A DNA stretch of 32,846 bases from Candidatus Woesearchaeota archaeon (GCA_016929855.1 JAFGHY010000005.1:1-32846); one strand, 5' to 3'; counted from the stretch's first letter, positions 22,424-31,212 are shown. Program-made: numbers and translations. Notes: generated from the letters alone by a model not told the origin.

Positions 22424-22472
22424 TTAGAGATATATTATTAATATATAAACCTTTCGGTGTCCTGCCGATAGG

Positions 22473-22481
22473 AATATAAAT
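22473..22481 (+). promoter_or_regulatory. TATA box of the C39-like gene
   Basis: AATATAAAT is centred about 25 bp before ATG 22502, leaderless spacing. Confidence 0.55.
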
Positions 22482-22501
22482 GCTCAGTACACCCTAATAT
22501 C

Positions 22502-23095
22502 ATGCATGTCTATCTCCAGAGCACAGAATACACGACTGCCGCCTCAAGCTTGATGATGGTGCTGAACCATTTCAATCCAAAGTTCTTGCTGTCTAGAGAG
22601 AATGAATTCAGGATATGGCAGGAGTCTGCCAACCTTCCAGTGAGGGCCAGCAGCATATACGGTCTTGCAGTATTCGCGAAGCGGAAAGGACTTAATCCAA
22701 GGATTGTGTTGGAAGAGAAGGAGTTCGACTTCCCAGATTACAGGTTCAAGAAATATCCGAAGCAGGACATTGACCATGCGAAGTTCATGTCAAAATTGCA
22801 CCACAAACGAGCTGTTGACTTGGGAATCCTGATAATAAAGAGGGAGTTCGACTTTGAATTCGTGAAAAGAACTGCCCGACAGAATCCAATAATGCTAAGG
22901 GTAAATGCAGGAGTGCTTCGCGACAGCAAGGCAACCTCTAATTATATCATAGTGTTCAAGAACGGCAAGGAAGGCCTTACAATAATGGACCCCATCAAAG
23001 GCCGAAGCATCGTGGACATGAAACTTCTTGAGAAGGCCTTTGAGACACTGTGGAAGAAGAAAAAAAGAGACCACAGGATGATAGTGTTTGAGTAG
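22502..23095 (+). CDS. Peptidase C39-like protein, apparently inactive
   Basis: The 197-residue product follows the papain-like C39 layout. It starts MHVYLQSTEYTTAASSLMMVL, where active families have Gln then a Cys in a DCG motif; here the Cys position is Thr11. The later SNYIIVFKNGKEGLTIMDP matches the HYVVV...DP block, with the catalytic His replaced by Asn. There is no signal peptide. It may be a substrate-binding or regulatory relative of C39 domains. The start is leaderless behind a TATA box. A two-hairpin repeat follows its stop. Fold assignment is moderately sure; loss of catalysis is read from the residues. Confidence 0.65.
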   Translation: MHVYLQSTEYTTAASSLMMVLNHFNPKFLLSRENEFRIWQESANLPVRASSIYGLAVFAKRKGLNPRIVLEEKEFDFPDYRFKKYPKQDIDHAKFMSKLHHKRAVDLGILIIKREFDFEFVKRTARQNPIMLRVNAGVLRDSKATSNYIIVFKNGKEGLTIMDPIKGRSIVDMKLLEKAFETLWKKKKRDHRMIVFE

Positions 23096-23120
23096 TTACT
23101 CTTTTTTGCACAATAAAAAA

Positions 23121-23259
23121 ATTTTTACTACTTGTAATCGGAATGTATTGCCTTTTCTCTTCGAGAAAAGGAGATTCAATCTACGCAGCCCAAAAATCTG
23201 CTTGCAGTTTTTGGGCTGCCTATTATTTTTGTATAAATTTAAATTAGAAGTAGTAAAAA
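23121..23259 (+). repeat. Two-hairpin intergenic repeat element, copy 2
   Basis: This copy lies between convergent genes. Hairpin 1 is at 23151-23171 (same 9-bp stem and TTC loop as copy 1), then a linker ending TCAATCTAC. Hairpin 2 is at 23185-23219 with the 12-bp GCAGCCCAAAAA stem and an inner CTGC/GCAG stem. The single bulge is a T on the left strand, where copy 1 has an A on the right. Outer arms TTTTTACTACTT (23122-23133) and AAGTAGTAAAAA (23248-23259) enclose the whole element. Copy 1 keeps only part of these arms. Between convergent genes it could also end transcription from both sides. Confidence 0.75.
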
Positions 23260-23279
23260 AATTGGATTAACAAATAATA

Positions 23280-24488
23280 TCAATTCATGCTTTTGCTCAA
23301 TTCATACTCTTCCAACACTAGCGCATCAATCCTGTCCAAATCCTTGACACCATAGAACCTGCCATTACCTATATCGACTATCTGCCTACCGAGCTTCTCA
23401 CCTTCCTCGTCCAAACTAATCCCCAACATACTGACTGTTATGCCTTCTTCGCGAGCCCTACCGACTGCCTGCAGGGTTGCTTTTTTAGGCTTCTGTCCTT
23501 TTGTAGGCATGGCATCAGTGATTATGACGAGATGTTTTGTCTCTCTTGTGCCGGGGAACACTTCAATTGCCTTGTCTATAGCTTTGCTTATGTCCGTCTC
23601 CTGACCCGCACGAATCTTGGCGAGCTCCTCAAGAATGAGCGGGAAGTCTTTGGTAGGCGGGATGACGCTCTTTACTTCGCTGTCGAACACTATCAGTCCT
23701 GATTTGTTCTTGTCGGTTATTGCTTTGAATGCGAGGGCAATTCCTGCACGTTTTGACATGCTGATCTTCTGGCCTTTCATGCTGCCGCTGCTGTCCATCG
23801 CAAATATGACGCTTATGCTTCCCTTGCTTTCCCTCGTGACAGCTATTAAATCATCTTTCTCCACACTCTTGTGGTTGCGCTTGATGCCTCGCCGAATGCT
23901 TTGCCTCACGCTCACGTCCCTGTATCTGTGGTTCTTGAAAAGCTCGTAGTCTTTCTTGTCGCCATAATGTGTCTGTTTGTGCTCCTTGCGCTCCCCGAAA
24001 CCCTTTGGGACTATCTTCTCTATCTCTTCTACGTACATGATCAGCTCGCAGAGTTTGTAGCCTTTGCGCGTTATACGCCCGTACTTGTCTAGGTACTTGT
24101 TCTCCTGCAGGGATTTTATGCGCTGGCCAATCCTGTCCTTCAATTCTCTTTGAAATTCTGGGATGTTTATGTTCCTTTCAACATAGCCTGGCTCGTATCC
24201 TGTCAGCTCTCTGATGATGCTCTGACCCATTATGCGCTCTGCATTCTTGTAGTCCTGGACGAGCTGTTCGAACATCAGGTCTGGCGTGAAACTGCCTAGG
24301 CCTTGACTGATGCTTTCAGTTATCAGCTTGCCGTCGTCGACTTTGTCCTTGTCGCCTTCCAGCACGCTCTTCATGAGCTTGTCATCCTCGTCGCTCTGCC
24401 CCAGGCTTCCAGAAAGCTCTTCTATGGGACTTGCTCTTTCAATGCTTATGGGCTTGTCCTCAGAAGGGCTGTCACCCGGCACCGGCAC
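23280..24488 (-). CDS. VWA-domain protein, partner of the MoxR/BchI-type ATPase
   Basis: The 402-residue product has an acidic, charged N-terminal half and a C-terminal von Willebrand A domain. The metal-ion-dependent adhesion site is FAMDSSGSMKG (Asp232, Ser234, Ser236), with AGQETDISKAID and VIITDAMPTKGQKP following. This is the arrangement of BchD/ChlD-like and MoxR-associated subunits that couple a AAA+ ring to a target. The GTG start overlaps the ATPase gene by 17 nt, so the pair is translationally linked. There is no signal peptide or membrane segment. The target is unknown. Confidence 0.85.
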   Translation of the reverse strand: MPVPGDSPSEDKPISIERASPIEELSGSLGQSDEDDKLMKSVLEGDKDKVDDGKLITESISQGLGSFTPDLMFEQLVQDYKNAERIMGQSIIRELTGYEPGYVERNINIPEFQRELKDRIGQRIKSLQENKYLDKYGRITRKGYKLCELIMYVEEIEKIVPKGFGERKEHKQTHYGDKKDYELFKNHRYRDVSVRQSIRRGIKRNHKSVEKDDLIAVTRESKGSISVIFAMDSSGSMKGQKISMSKRAGIALAFKAITDKNKSGLIVFDSEVKSVIPPTKDFPLILEELAKIRAGQETDISKAIDKAIEVFPGTRETKHLVIITDAMPTKGQKPKKATLQAVGRAREEGITVSMLGISLDEEGEKLGRQIVDIGNGRFYGVKDLDRIDALVLEEYELSKSMN

Positions 24489-25473
24489 GTTTGCCGGTAT
24501 AAGTTTCCAAGTGTTCTTGAAGATAAGATTCGTTGGTCTGAAGGTATTTCACACTGGGTTTGAGCTTTATCCTGTGGGCGAGTACGCTAAGGAGCACTGC
24601 TGATACGTCATCCCAGTCTGCATGTTCTTTGCCGCAGAGTTTTGCATGACTTTGTGCTCTCTCAAAAAGACCCAGGCTTGCGCGTACGCTTGGCTTCTTT
24701 TCAAGATTCTGGTCATTCCTTAATTGGCGTATGAAATCCACGATGTCATGCGCGAGCGTGTCTTCTGTGGGATAGAACTTGTTTGCTTTGGTGTCAACAA
24801 TCTTTTCCTCGTCTTCCTGTGTTTCTGGGTAATTCACATAGATGAGGTCGAACCTGTCCAATAGCACATCGCTCAGTGGTTCTGTGCTGTTGTCATTAGG
24901 GTTCATTGTCGCGACAAAGATAAAATCCGCATCCAGGTCAACAGTGTAGCTTCCTATTGTGACTTTCTTCTCCTCTAGGGCTTGCAGAAGGGCATTCTGG
25001 AGCTTTTCGCTGCACCTGTTGATCTCGTCAAAGAAAAGTATGCCTTGGTTGGCCTTGAAAATCTTGCCAGGCGTGAAGGCTGTTATGCTCATCGGTCCAT
25101 ACTGCATCGCTTTTATCGGGTCTATGTCTCCCAATAGGTCTTCTGCTGTAAGATCAGGACTTCCCTGGATTCTCACAAACAATTCCTGGCCAGTGTATTG
25201 CTTAGTCGGGGTTGGTTTGCCTGCCTTCATGTTATCTTGACATACTGGGCACATGGGCCTGTCTGGCGTGCAGTGGTAAGGGCAGTTGTTGAGGGCCTTG
25301 GCTGGCAGAAGCTTTGCTATGTTCTTTGCAAGTGTTGTCTTTCCCATGCCTGGCTGTCCTACAAGGATTATGTGCCTTCCCATCAATAGGGCTGATTTTG
25401 CTTGTTTCTTGACTTCTTCCAGACCTATTATGTCTGAAAAGTCATTCTGTAGAAGGTTCTGTTCGAATGTCAT
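24472..25473 (-). CDS. MoxR/magnesium-chelatase BchI-like AAA+ ATPase with Cys cluster
   Basis: The 333-residue product has Walker A GQPGMGKT at 39-46 and then a four-Cys insertion (CPYHC at 64-68 and CPVC at 75-78) likely to bind zinc. ELFVRIQGSPDLTAEDLLGDIDP and PGKIFKANQGILFFDEINR (Walker B) follow, with sensor ATMNPND and LLDRFDLIYV further on. This is the BchI/MoxR clade of AAA+ ATPases, here without chlorophyll genes, so a chaperone-like role with its VWA partner is more likely than chelation. A TATA box (25498-25505) sits about 28 bp before the ATG. Confidence 0.88.
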   Translation of the reverse strand: MTFEQNLLQNDFSDIIGLEEVKKQAKSALLMGRHIILVGQPGMGKTTLAKNIAKLLPAKALNNCPYHCTPDRPMCPVCQDNMKAGKPTPTKQYTGQELFVRIQGSPDLTAEDLLGDIDPIKAMQYGPMSITAFTPGKIFKANQGILFFDEINRCSEKLQNALLQALEEKKVTIGSYTVDLDADFIFVATMNPNDNSTEPLSDVLLDRFDLIYVNYPETQEDEEKIVDTKANKFYPTEDTLAHDIVDFIRQLRNDQNLEKKPSVRASLGLFERAQSHAKLCGKEHADWDDVSAVLLSVLAHRIKLKPSVKYLQTNESYLQEHLETYTGKRAGAG

Positions 25474-25497
25474 AACCTATAATATGCACACTGGAGG

Positions 25498-25506
25498 TTT
25501 ATAAAC
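25498..25506 (-). promoter_or_regulatory. TATA box of the MoxR-VWA operon
   Basis: The motif reads GTTTATAAA on the minus strand and is centred about 28 bp upstream of the ATG at 25473. Confidence 0.6.
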
Positions 25507-25555
25507 CTATTCCGAAGGGTTTAAATTCTGAGAATGATTAATGGTGTGGCCAAAA

Positions 25556-26134
25556 TTAGAATGCAAACGAGGCTTGAATGACTATTCCTGCCACCAGGGG
25601 TATTATCATATTGTCATCTAAGTGCAGGAAGTCTATCTCAATAATCTCGGCCAGCATGGCTGCGAGCGCTCCTAGAAATGCAGGAATAGGGTTGACGAAC
25701 AGCATTGCAGCAAGTGCTGCGGCCACCAGCCCTATGATAGTCCCTTCTACTGTGCGGCTACTCTTGGGATACTTGAGTTGTCCGAAAATCCGGCCGAATA
25801 CGTTTGAAAAGCTATCCCCAAAGCTCAGTATGAGTATACTGGCAAATAGCACTTCGTTTTGGAAGATGAAGCTTGCGATTGTAATGCCTGCAAGGTATGT
25901 TATGATTCCTTTTCCTGGAATGGGATCACTTGGTCTGTCGTACTTTTTTGCAAGTGCAGAGAAAACAGGCACTTTGTATTGCATACATATGAAGCTTATG
26001 AAGAGCCCGAGGACAAGCACTGCCAGCAGGATTACTGGGTTAAGGATTTGAACCATGAACAGGATAATTATTAGCAGACCAAGGCATAGATGGAATATCT
26101 GCCTGCCAAGTTCAAGTTTTGGTTTTGTCTTCAT
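25556..26134 (-). CDS. Polyprenol/dolichol kinase-like membrane protein (SEC59 family)
   Basis: The 192-residue product has about six or seven hydrophobic segments. It carries family motifs: ELGRQIFHLCLG at the N-terminus, PIPGKGIITYLAGI near 72, SFGDSFSNVFGRIFG near 102, SSRTVEGTIIG near 124, and EIIEIDFLHLDDNMIIPL near 160. This is the CTP-dependent polyprenol or phytol kinase superfamily, which phosphorylates isoprenoid alcohols for glycan carriers or lipid salvage. The exact substrate cannot be told. It starts 27 nt after the small multidrug export family gene and is probably co-transcribed. Confidence 0.78.
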   Translation of the reverse strand: MKTKPKLELGRQIFHLCLGLLIIILFMVQILNPVILLAVLVLGLFISFICMQYKVPVFSALAKKYDRPSDPIPGKGIITYLAGITIASFIFQNEVLFASILILSFGDSFSNVFGRIFGQLKYPKSSRTVEGTIIGLVAAALAAMLFVNPIPAFLGALAAMLAEIIEIDFLHLDDNMIIPLVAGIVIQASFAF

Positions 26135-26161
26135 TTTTTTCTCTTATTATCTTTAGCAATT

Positions 26162-26650
26162 TCAGTTTATGTTGGCGCCGATTCCAAACAAGTGTATTAG
26201 GGCTTCGTTGCCAGTGTATACCACAAGACTCACTGCAAGTGTCGCGATAAGCACTCCTATGATTACTGCAATTATAAATTTTCTGAAGCTCAGCCCAAGA
26301 ATATAGGCTGAGAGCGTACCAGTGTATACCCCGCTGCCGGGAAGAGGAATGCCAATGAAGACTGCGAGCGCCCATTCACCGTACTTTTCTACGCCCTGAT
26401 GGATTCTTTTCTGTGTCTTCAAGAGGAATTTCTTGTATATTCTGTCAATGAATTTTATTCTGCAGGCAAGACGGATGACTTTGTCGAGCAGGAAGTATGC
26501 AAGCACTCCTAGAAGTACATTGATGACGAAAACTAGAATTGCTGCAGTGAATAGAGGGATGCCTCCTACAAAGACCGCATAGGGTATTGCCGCCCTTAGC
26601 TCAAACAGTGGTGTAAGTGTCAGGAGTATTGTGTAAATGTAATGGTTCAT
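26162..26650 (-). CDS. Small multidrug export family membrane protein (COG2426)
   Basis: The 162-residue product has four or five membrane helices and the family landmarks TPLFELRAAIPYAVFVGG near the N-terminus and GIPLPGSGVYTGTLSAYILG near residue 100. Members are annotated as small multidrug exporters mainly by similarity, and the transported compound is not established. It starts 27 nt after the stop of the cca gene on the same strand, so a shared transcript is likely. Confidence 0.8.
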   Translation of the reverse strand: MNHYIYTILLTLTPLFELRAAIPYAVFVGGIPLFTAAILVFVINVLLGVLAYFLLDKVIRLACRIKFIDRIYKKFLLKTQKRIHQGVEKYGEWALAVFIGIPLPGSGVYTGTLSAYILGLSFRKFIIAVIIGVLIATLAVSLVVYTGNEALIHLFGIGANIN

Positions 26651-26677
26651 CTTGCATCAGCTTATTCTTGTATCAGT

Positions 26678-27925
26678 TTATTGTTGTTTTTTTAATTTTG
26701 CGGATTTGCATTTCTCGGTGACGTACTTCTGTGTGATGACATCATCAAACAGTTTGCTTGGTTTCCTGAAATCGCGTTTAACCTCAGAAAATATCCTGTT
26801 ATTCTTGGTGTATGTTCTCAAGTGCTTATTCTTGAATTTTTCCACATCATATTTTGCGTTGAGTGGCGGCCCTCTTCTTTCCTTGTTCAGTGGAAGAATC
26901 TCGTCCTTAACAACAAAAACAAGCAATGCATTGTCAGGTCTGAACTCCCAGTCTGCTGACAGTACTGTGAACTCGTTCTTCTTGAGGCTTGCTATGATGT
27001 AATCGAAGATTTTCTTGACCTTGGCGCCGGCAACATCTTTCTTTTCATTCAAAGGCTTGACTTGGATGCTGAAAACTTGCGCTCCAATATTTTCCTTCCT
27101 GACCTTTACCAGGCTGATGTTCTCAGCCTTGAAGAATCTTTCTGAAGGATTCTGCATATATTCTTTTGCTCTTTTAATCAGAACATTGTACTTTTGTTTG
27201 GAGAGTGCTGCTGCAGCATTCCTTTCTTTCTGCAGAGGATCAACCACAATCAAGGGGCCTGTCTTCTTTGACCTGTTAAGTACCTTAAGGGGACTCTTGT
27301 GATGCTTCTCGATATCAATCACCACCTGGCCGTTCAAGGGCCACTTGCTGACATTTGCAATAAAATTCTCAAAATTCCCATAGTGTGCAAGCAGTATGTC
27401 AAGAACATGTCCCGAGAATCCCTGCAGGTATGATTCTGCCCCGTACACTTTGGCTGATTTGCAGAACATCTTTGCCAGCCTTATGTCATCAGGCAGTCTG
27501 TTGTTTCTTCGTGTCTGCTCCTTAACCCATTGCACGTGCAGTGGACTCATGTCCGTAACATTCAAGGCCTGCTTTTCGTCCTTCACGTCAAGAACTGGCA
27601 CAATCTCGTAGGTGTAAGTATTCCTCAGCTGAAAATAATTCCTGCTGCCATGCACTAATTCGGGCTTTAGTTTTTGGATTGCATTTTCCAGTATCTTTGA
27701 GATGTCCTGGTCTTTGTACTTGCGGTCGAACTTGACGAACAGGTCGATATCAAAATCGCCTTTTAGGTTGGTGTTCTTGGCAGTGCTCCCTCCAAGGACG
27801 CATTCTGATTGTATATTCTGCGCATTGAGTAGATTGTTGATTATTTGAATCTGTTTTTTCACATCTGCAGGCATTGGTCCGGGCTTCAATGTTTTTTTTA
27901 TTTTTTCAAGGTTCACGAGCATCAT
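26678..27925 (-). CDS. cca: Archaeal CCA-adding enzyme (class I tRNA nucleotidyltransferase)
   Basis: The 415-residue product has the class I archaeal nucleotidyltransferase active site GGSTAKNTNLKGDFDIDLF at residues 45-63, with the metal-binding Asp pair at 59 and 61. The RNYFQLRNTYTYEIVPVLDV strand carries the third carboxylate. The central domain has SPLHVQWVKEQT and AKMFCKSAKVYGAESYLQGFSGHVLDILL. It adds CCA to tRNA 3' ends without a template. Two ATG codons (27925 and 27922) lie about 25 bp behind a TATA-like ACTTTAAAAAG. Length is a little below the usual 430-450. Confidence 0.93.
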   Translation of the reverse strand: MMLVNLEKIKKTLKPGPMPADVKKQIQIINNLLNAQNIQSECVLGGSTAKNTNLKGDFDIDLFVKFDRKYKDQDISKILENAIQKLKPELVHGSRNYFQLRNTYTYEIVPVLDVKDEKQALNVTDMSPLHVQWVKEQTRRNNRLPDDIRLAKMFCKSAKVYGAESYLQGFSGHVLDILLAHYGNFENFIANVSKWPLNGQVVIDIEKHHKSPLKVLNRSKKTGPLIVVDPLQKERNAAAALSKQKYNVLIKRAKEYMQNPSERFFKAENISLVKVRKENIGAQVFSIQVKPLNEKKDVAGAKVKKIFDYIIASLKKNEFTVLSADWEFRPDNALLVFVVKDEILPLNKERRGPPLNAKYDVEKFKNKHLRTYTKNNRIFSEVKRDFRKPSKLFDDVITQKYVTEKCKSAKLKKQQ

Positions 27926-28054
27926 TAATCTACAGGGCTTTTTAAAGTATATTGAAGAATACCAGACTATTGACCTGATATTCTTAATATTTTCTAAAGC
28001 AGAAAAATTTAGTGCAATAGTTGGAAGGAAAATTCATGCGTTCATGTGTTCACA

Positions 28055-28432
28055 CTATTTTTTCTTTTTATTCCAGCCAATAAGGAACATGATTCCAATA
28101 AAGAAAGCAATTCCAGAAATCTGCAATGCCCATGATACATAATACCATTTAAAACCATTTCTAATAGATGTAATTAAAAGAAGTGCAATATAGATGATTC
28201 CTGAAAGGATAAATGCTACTCCTCCTACAATTTCATGCTTCCAAGAGATTAACAAAACAACCAATAGAATAATTGCAGGAATGTTATGAATGAACAATCC
28301 TAAAATCGCCCCCCAGAAACCATAATTCTCTTCAAAAATATCTAGTGACATCAGGACTAAAAATAATATGAAGATTATAGATAATAGTCTTGGTACCCAA
28401 TAGATATAATTGTTAATCTTTTTTTTTGTCAT
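28055..28432 (-). CDS. Small four-helix membrane protein
   Basis: The 125-residue product has four hydrophobic segments, at about 10-30, 39-60, 68-88 and 95-118, with a positively charged start (MTKKKINN) and a KKKK end. The segment LGLFIHNIPAIILLVVLLISWKHEIVGG is a pattern I have seen in uncharacterised bacterial and archaeal membrane proteins. A TATA box (GATTATATATCT, about 28455-28466) lies about 28 bp upstream of the ATG. The base composition is more AT-rich than neighbouring genes, which may point to transfer. Confidence 0.72.
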   Translation of the reverse strand: MTKKKINNYIYWVPRLLSIIFILFLVLMSLDIFEENYGFWGAILGLFIHNIPAIILLVVLLISWKHEIVGGVAFILSGIIYIALLLITSIRNGFKWYYVSWALQISGIAFFIGIMFLIGWNKKKK

Positions 28433-28576
28433 AATATAGTTATTAGGAGCTTTAGATATATAATCTTTATGTTAATACAAGGATAGTCTGGCGAGTCGCC
28501 TGAATTGATGATAATCATTTATTAAATGCAGAATACATTGTTGATGGTGTTCTAAAAAATACGAAAAAATAGAGTC

Positions 28577-30289
28577 TCATATGGGGGGTGGTATTCCTGG
28601 TCCTCGCTTCTTCTTTTTCTTGGAAAGGATTCTGAACCCGAATATCCCTGCCACTACTACTGCAAGAATTATGATTATGACTATACTGTTTTCTGCTCCG
28701 AAGGATAGGATGCTGCCAATGAGCATGTTGCCTCTCGTGTACTCTATCTGGACTTCAGGTGTTGACTGCGTCAGCAGAGTGTCAGCCTGCCCATAGTAGA
28801 GGATGATTGTCTTTGGAGTGTCTATGATTCTGCTGGTTTCTGTATACAGTGCAGGTACTGTTAGTATACCTTGTGAATTTGCAGGAATTGTTATGGTGTT
28901 TGACGCAAGAACCTCTTCATCATCGAATAGGATTTCTGCAAAAGCAACAATATCTTGGTTTTGAGGGTTGCTCGCTTTTACCTGAATTTCTTCTCTGCCT
29001 TCATTGAATTTTGCCTGCTCAAGGACTATTGTTGTCTGCTCCTTGTGAGTGCTCTGTTCAGCTTGAGCAATAACCAAGGACAGGCCTTCATCAGACAGTA
29101 TGCTGTACCTCAGTGGCTGCTTGTAGTTGAATTTGGTGTTAACGACAGTCCTTACAATATCATCAGTAGTGGCAGGGACTTCATAAGGTATTGTGATTGT
29201 GCTTCCAGGCTTTATCTTGTGCAAATTCAGGTCTGCCAGAGGATTTCCTGAGAATTCAACATTGGTGAAGAATTCAGTGTCAATATTTCCTGTGCTCTTG
29301 AAAGTAATCGCGAGTATCTTCATGTTGCTGTAATACACAACCTTGTCTATATTCATCTGCGAGAAAGGGAAATCAAAGTAGACGCTGTCCAGGTCAAGAA
29401 TCTTTCCTTCCATTCCCTCCACGTTTGTCATCGTCCTGCCGTACCTTAATAGCATTTTGAGGTTCTTCTTGGAGAGTTCTTCGAGTTCTTTTGCAATGTT
29501 TGCCGTACCTCCTCCTATGACTTCAAAGTTCTCGATTCCGCTCTCAGCCATCAGCTCTGCAGTGGCTTCCTTATCTCCATAATAGACAAATATTGGTAAC
29601 TTTTGTTTTAGAGTATTCAGGTCTATGGCATCCATGCGTGTTATGATGCCCCATTCATTGTCAATGCTGTCGAAGAGCATTTTCGTGAGGACTATTGCAT
29701 TCTCATCAGAGTAATCAGTATATTTTTCACCAGGAAGATCTTTCGCGAATCTTATTGGAAAATGCCCTGCAACTATTATGTTATCGTTACCTGCTATTAT
29801 TGACCTTACATTATCCCAATTCTGTTCTGTCACGAAAAGAGGGGCGTAATTATTGTCGAATAGGAACGAAGAAAGGACGACAGGCTCTATGCCTGATGAT
29901 GGGTCAAAAAGTATGTATCCTGCATAATCCTTGTTTCCGAACAATTCATTTTGCAGTTCTGTGTAGTCCTTGTATCTGAGGACATTTATGTCTTCATAGC
30001 CATCAACTTCTGCAAACGAGTCAAAATTCTTGACTACAGGCTTTGAGGTAGACTCGTGCACGTAGACTGTCTCCCCTTTAGGTATTGTTTTTGTCTTGAG
30101 TTCTGCGTCCATTAGGCTGCTGAAGTGCAGGAACTGGTAGTCATTCATGCCTGCGTAAATAACAGAGAGATAATGGTCCTTCCAGTCGTTTGAATTGGAT
30201 ACCACAAGCCCCCTGGCGGAAACTAGGCTAGAAAAGACGACCAGCACGAAAACAAGTAATACTATGATTCTTTTGCTTGAAATCACCAT
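28577..30289 (-). CDS. Large secreted protein with C-terminal membrane anchor
   Basis: The 570-residue product has a signal peptide (residues 1-25, ending SLVSARG). The ectodomain's first half has alternating strands and helices with repeated ideas such as YAGYILFDPSSGIEPVVLSS and GNDNIIVAGHFPIRFAKDL. These resemble cell-wall-binding or Rossmann-like modules. The second half is beta-rich (ARTMTN to PEVQIEYTRG) and could be Ig-like. A transmembrane helix near 540-558 and a basic tail KKKKKRGPGIPPPI anchor it. It is a probable envelope protein. Its promoter shares a 20-bp motif with the next upstream surface gene. Confidence 0.75.
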   Translation of the reverse strand: MVISSKRIIVLLVFVLVVFSSLVSARGLVVSNSNDWKDHYLSVIYAGMNDYQFLHFSSLMDAELKTKTIPKGETVYVHESTSKPVVKNFDSFAEVDGYEDINVLRYKDYTELQNELFGNKDYAGYILFDPSSGIEPVVLSSFLFDNNYAPLFVTEQNWDNVRSIIAGNDNIIVAGHFPIRFAKDLPGEKYTDYSDENAIVLTKMLFDSIDNEWGIITRMDAIDLNTLKQKLPIFVYYGDKEATAELMAESGIENFEVIGGGTANIAKELEELSKKNLKMLLRYGRTMTNVEGMEGKILDLDSVYFDFPFSQMNIDKVVYYSNMKILAITFKSTGNIDTEFFTNVEFSGNPLADLNLHKIKPGSTITIPYEVPATTDDIVRTVVNTKFNYKQPLRYSILSDEGLSLVIAQAEQSTHKEQTTIVLEQAKFNEGREEIQVKASNPQNQDIVAFAEILFDDEEVLASNTITIPANSQGILTVPALYTETSRIIDTPKTIILYYGQADTLLTQSTPEVQIEYTRGNMLIGSILSFGAENSIVIIIILAVVVAGIFGFRILSKKKKKRGPGIPPPI

Positions 30290-30352
30290 TTAAGCCGCCC
30301 CAAAGACCCCCTAATTATATCAGAGTTAATCTGGTAGGTTGTTTGTTAACAT

Positions 30353-30372
30353 ATTTAAATAATTGTCGATTT
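30353..30372 (-). promoter_or_regulatory. Shared surface-gene promoter motif, copy 1
   Basis: On the minus strand the motif is AAATCGACAATTATTTAAAT: a TATA box preceded by a TCGACAA element. It lies about 67 bp before the ATG at 30289. It differs at only one of 20 positions from copy 2 at 31213-31232. Confidence 0.6.
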
Positions 30373-30431
30373 GCCATGTACAGTAATCCAGTATAAACAA
30401 TGCAGAAAAAAATACAAAAAAAGAAAGGTGT

Positions 30432-31148
30432 TTATATCATTTCCACCCAGACAAAATATTCATCTGAGGCAGTTTCACCGCCCGTACCATTCTCAGGAAG
30501 GATAACTTGGTAATCTGCAGTCTCGTTCCTGAAATTGACTCCATTCTCAAACACTTTTCCTGCAAAAACTATGTAAGTGCCGTCAGTCAGACTGTAAGTC
30601 AGGTATTCGTAGCTTTCATTCCATGCGGTTGTATTCGCGAAGTCAGACGAGATTGTGCTGAAGATTCCAGAACCAATGTTCTGTGCTGTTCCTGTAAATG
30701 TTAATGAATAATTGTCTGCATAGTCTCCACTCAAGTAGCTGAAGTTTGAGACAACTTCTGAAGTGTTGGCATCAGCAAGGCTCGCCCACATTATGGTGCT
30801 GCTTGTTGACATGTACACCAGGTTACCGAGTGCTGTCCACTCATACATGGTGTTAGCATCATCATCTCCAAGTACGATGAATCCTGTGACATCTCCTATC
30901 ACACCCACCCACCTGTAGGTTGTAACGTTGGTACTGAGATTAGCACCCGTGATATTACCTGCCTCAACAGTGACATTACCTATGGATTGGTTAGGATACT
31001 CTCCAAAATCTGCCTGGCTTGCTACTACTACAGCTCCAGGTTCTGCGGCAAAAATCCCGAAAGAGTTCAGGACCAGCAGGATAATGATTAAGAACAAAGG
31101 TGTCTTGATAAAACTAATTATCAATTCTATAAATAAATCACTTTTCAC
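30432..31148 (-). CDS. Secreted surface protein, paralogue 1
   Basis: From GTG 31148 (GGGGTGA site at good spacing) the product has 238 residues with a long signal peptide or anchor ending FGIFAAEPGAVVV. The mature domain shares many blocks with the next gene upstream: GNVTVEAGNITGANLSTNVTTYRWVG, the phrase IVLGDDDANTMYEWTA, NIGSGIFSTISSDFA and the ending ADYQVILPENGTGGETASDEYFVWVE. N-glycosylation sequons are dense. Proteins of this type occur repeatedly in DPANN genomes; the role is unknown. The ORF track GTG at 31157 lies within the ribosome site and is less likely. Confidence 0.75.
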   Translation of the reverse strand: MKSDLFIELIISFIKTPLFLIIILLVLNSFGIFAAEPGAVVVASQADFGEYPNQSIGNVTVEAGNITGANLSTNVTTYRWVGVIGDVTGFIVLGDDDANTMYEWTALGNLVYMSTSSTIMWASLADANTSEVVSNFSYLSGDYADNYSLTFTGTAQNIGSGIFSTISSDFANTTAWNESYEYLTYSLTDGTYIVFAGKVFENGVNFRNETADYQVILPENGTGGETASDEYFVWVEMI

Positions 31149-31212
31149 TAGGCTCACCCCATTTCATAATACGACCCTATTCACCCAATATATAGCTACA
31201 ATAAAGCTACTC

